NCBI GenBank assembly: GCA_015485155.1
Contig: WFUF01000014.1
Span: 124,001 to 188,000, forward strand
DNA: 64,000 bases
Reading direction: 5' to 3'
Source: Robiginitomaculum sp.
GTDB lineage: Bacteria > Pseudomonadota > Alphaproteobacteria > Caulobacterales > Maricaulaceae
The notes below the pieces were generated by a model, which saw nothing but the letters and a program-made list of their open reading frames with translations, made no database searches and was not told the origin of the DNA. The position numbers and the translations under genes are program-made. Below, one piece after another: positions 63,332 to 64,000 of the stretch; the stretch's first letter is position 1, and each line of letters starts with the position of its first letter.

Positions 63332-64000
63332 ATGAATATATCCAAAGCGATTTGGCTGATAATAATTGTAGTCTTGTTGGTTTCTGCCTGCAAAAGAGAA
63401 GCAGAGGCACCCAAGACAGCAATAAAGAAAGCGAGCGATTCTTATGTGCTAGACAGACCGCTTGGCAGCTTTTCTGATTTTATTATCGTAAAAACCGAAA
63501 TGGGAGATGTGGTTCCACAGGTAATCGAGCTTGATGAAATTGTTGCAGATCTTGGCCAATATGATGTGATTATTGCAGCAGAAGCCCATAATCATGCTAC
63601 AAATCATTATGTTCAATCAAAATTGTTTTCCAGATTACAGGCAGAATTCGGCAATATGACACTGTCAATGGAGCAGTTTGAACGGGACAAACAAGAAATT
63701 ATTGATCAATATCTTGCGTCGGAAATTGGCGAAGAGACTTTGGTATTTGAGGCAAAGGCCTGGCCCCATTATCGTGCATCATATCGGCCATTGGTGGAAT
63801 TTGCCAAAGCCAACTCACTACCGGTAATTGCAGCAGAGATTCCGGCTAATCTGGTATCATGTATTAGCGAAAAGGGGCCGGAATTTCTTATTTCCCTGCC
63901 TGAAAAGGTTCGCAAATGGGTAGCAGAAGATCTTGACCTTTCTGCTGGCGCTTATCGGGACAAATTTTATGCGTTCATGGAGGCGGCTACCGGGCATGGG
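63332..64000 (+). CDS. ChaN family lipoprotein, 5' part
   Basis: Only the first 223 codons are inside the window. There is a lipoprotein signal (IIIVVLLVSAC) and then VIIAAEAHNHATNHYVQSKLF, the ChaN-like His-containing block (GExHxxxxxHxxQ with Ala for Gly), followed by LSMEQFERDKQEIIDQYL, HYRASYRPLVEFAK and IAAEIPANLV. ChaN-type proteins bind haem in some bacteria; the haem-ligand His and Tyr of the family cannot be checked in full here. AAGGTGAAAG precedes the ATG. Confidence 0.85.
   Translation, partial: MNISKAIWLIIIVVLLVSACKREAEAPKTAIKKASDSYVLDRPLGSFSDFIIVKTEMGDVVPQVIELDEIVADLGQYDVIIAAEAHNHATNHYVQSKLFSRLQAEFGNMTLSMEQFERDKQEIIDQYLASEIGEETLVFEAKAWPHYRASYRPLVEFAKANSLPVIAAEIPANLVSCISEKGPEFLISLPEKVRKWVAEDLDLSAGAYRDKFYAFMEAATGHG

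Overview
The window is bacterial chromosome, most likely from a marine alphaproteobacterium of the Caulobacterales/Maricaulales group (Caulobacter-Hyphomonas-Robiginitomaculum relatives). The evidence is a CtrA cell-cycle regulator beside fliI-fliJ, GANTC (CcrM-type) sites in front of ctrA, alphaproteobacterial families such as DUF2093, several large TonB-dependent receptors and moderate G+C by eye. No rRNA, tRNA, transposase, integrase or CRISPR array was seen.

Layout. 1-3.7 kb: the start of an unidentified gene running off the left edge, then putA. 3.8-5 kb: a GT4 glycosyltransferase. 5.2-8.9 kb: the translation/SRP block ffh-rpsP-rimM-trmD-rplS (minus strand). 9.1-12 kb: a small membrane-anchored protein, a ferritin-like diiron protein behind a perfect palindrome, an orphan HPt protein and gpmA. 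12.1-19.1 kb: sugar-phosphate genes (phosphohexomutase, glmM, galU, sqdB) with a remnant of a uracil-DNA-glycosylase-like gene and an NDH-2/SQR-like flavoprotein. 19.1-23.4 kb: a repeat cluster, thpR, a Bax-inhibitor-1 family protein, DUF2093, an M23 peptidase and small membrane proteins. 23.4-27.6 kb: a D-aminoacylase-type amidohydrolase divergent from a TonB receptor. 27.9-36.4 kb: chemotaxis operon cheA-cheW-cheY-cheB-cheR, convergent ctrA, then fliI-fliJ. 36.9-46.7 kb: secreted CFDR-motif protein, oligopeptide-binding lipoprotein, DUF3667 protein, glutathione-dependent formaldehyde dehydrogenase, a 1004-residue TonB receptor and a UbiD-family decarboxylase. 46.9-56.8 kb: a metal-resistance island. 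56.9-63.2 kb: a P1 peptidase, then a tight minus-strand run of epimerase, YjbR, SseA, AhpD-like protein, lipoprotein methyltransferase-like protein, SCP2 protein and alpha/beta hydrolase. 63.3 kb to the end: a partial ChaN-like lipoprotein.

How genes work together. galU and sqdB are adjacent and would convert glucose-1-phosphate through UDP-glucose to UDP-sulfoquinovose, which implies a sulfolipid or sulfoquinovosyl glycan. The chemotaxis operon encodes a hybrid CheA with an extra CheW-like domain and a C-terminal receiver; flagellar export genes and ctrA lie next to it. The metal island combines a P1B-1 Cu+/Ag+ ATPase, a Met/Lys/His-rich lipoprotein built from a duplicated 81-residue unit, a small CxxC protein, a complete heavy-metal RND efflux system and a PII-like protein, with a MerR-type promoter (19-bp spacer with dyad) between the two arms and no MerR regulator in view.

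The most unusual items are the Met/Lys/His-rich duplicated lipoprotein and its island, a modular intergenic repeat found three times directly at stop codons (twice with the TAG stop forming part of the repeat edge), the galU-sqdB pair, the hybrid CheA, and the palindrome in front of the diiron protein. All motif positions were read by eye; no database search or folding was run.
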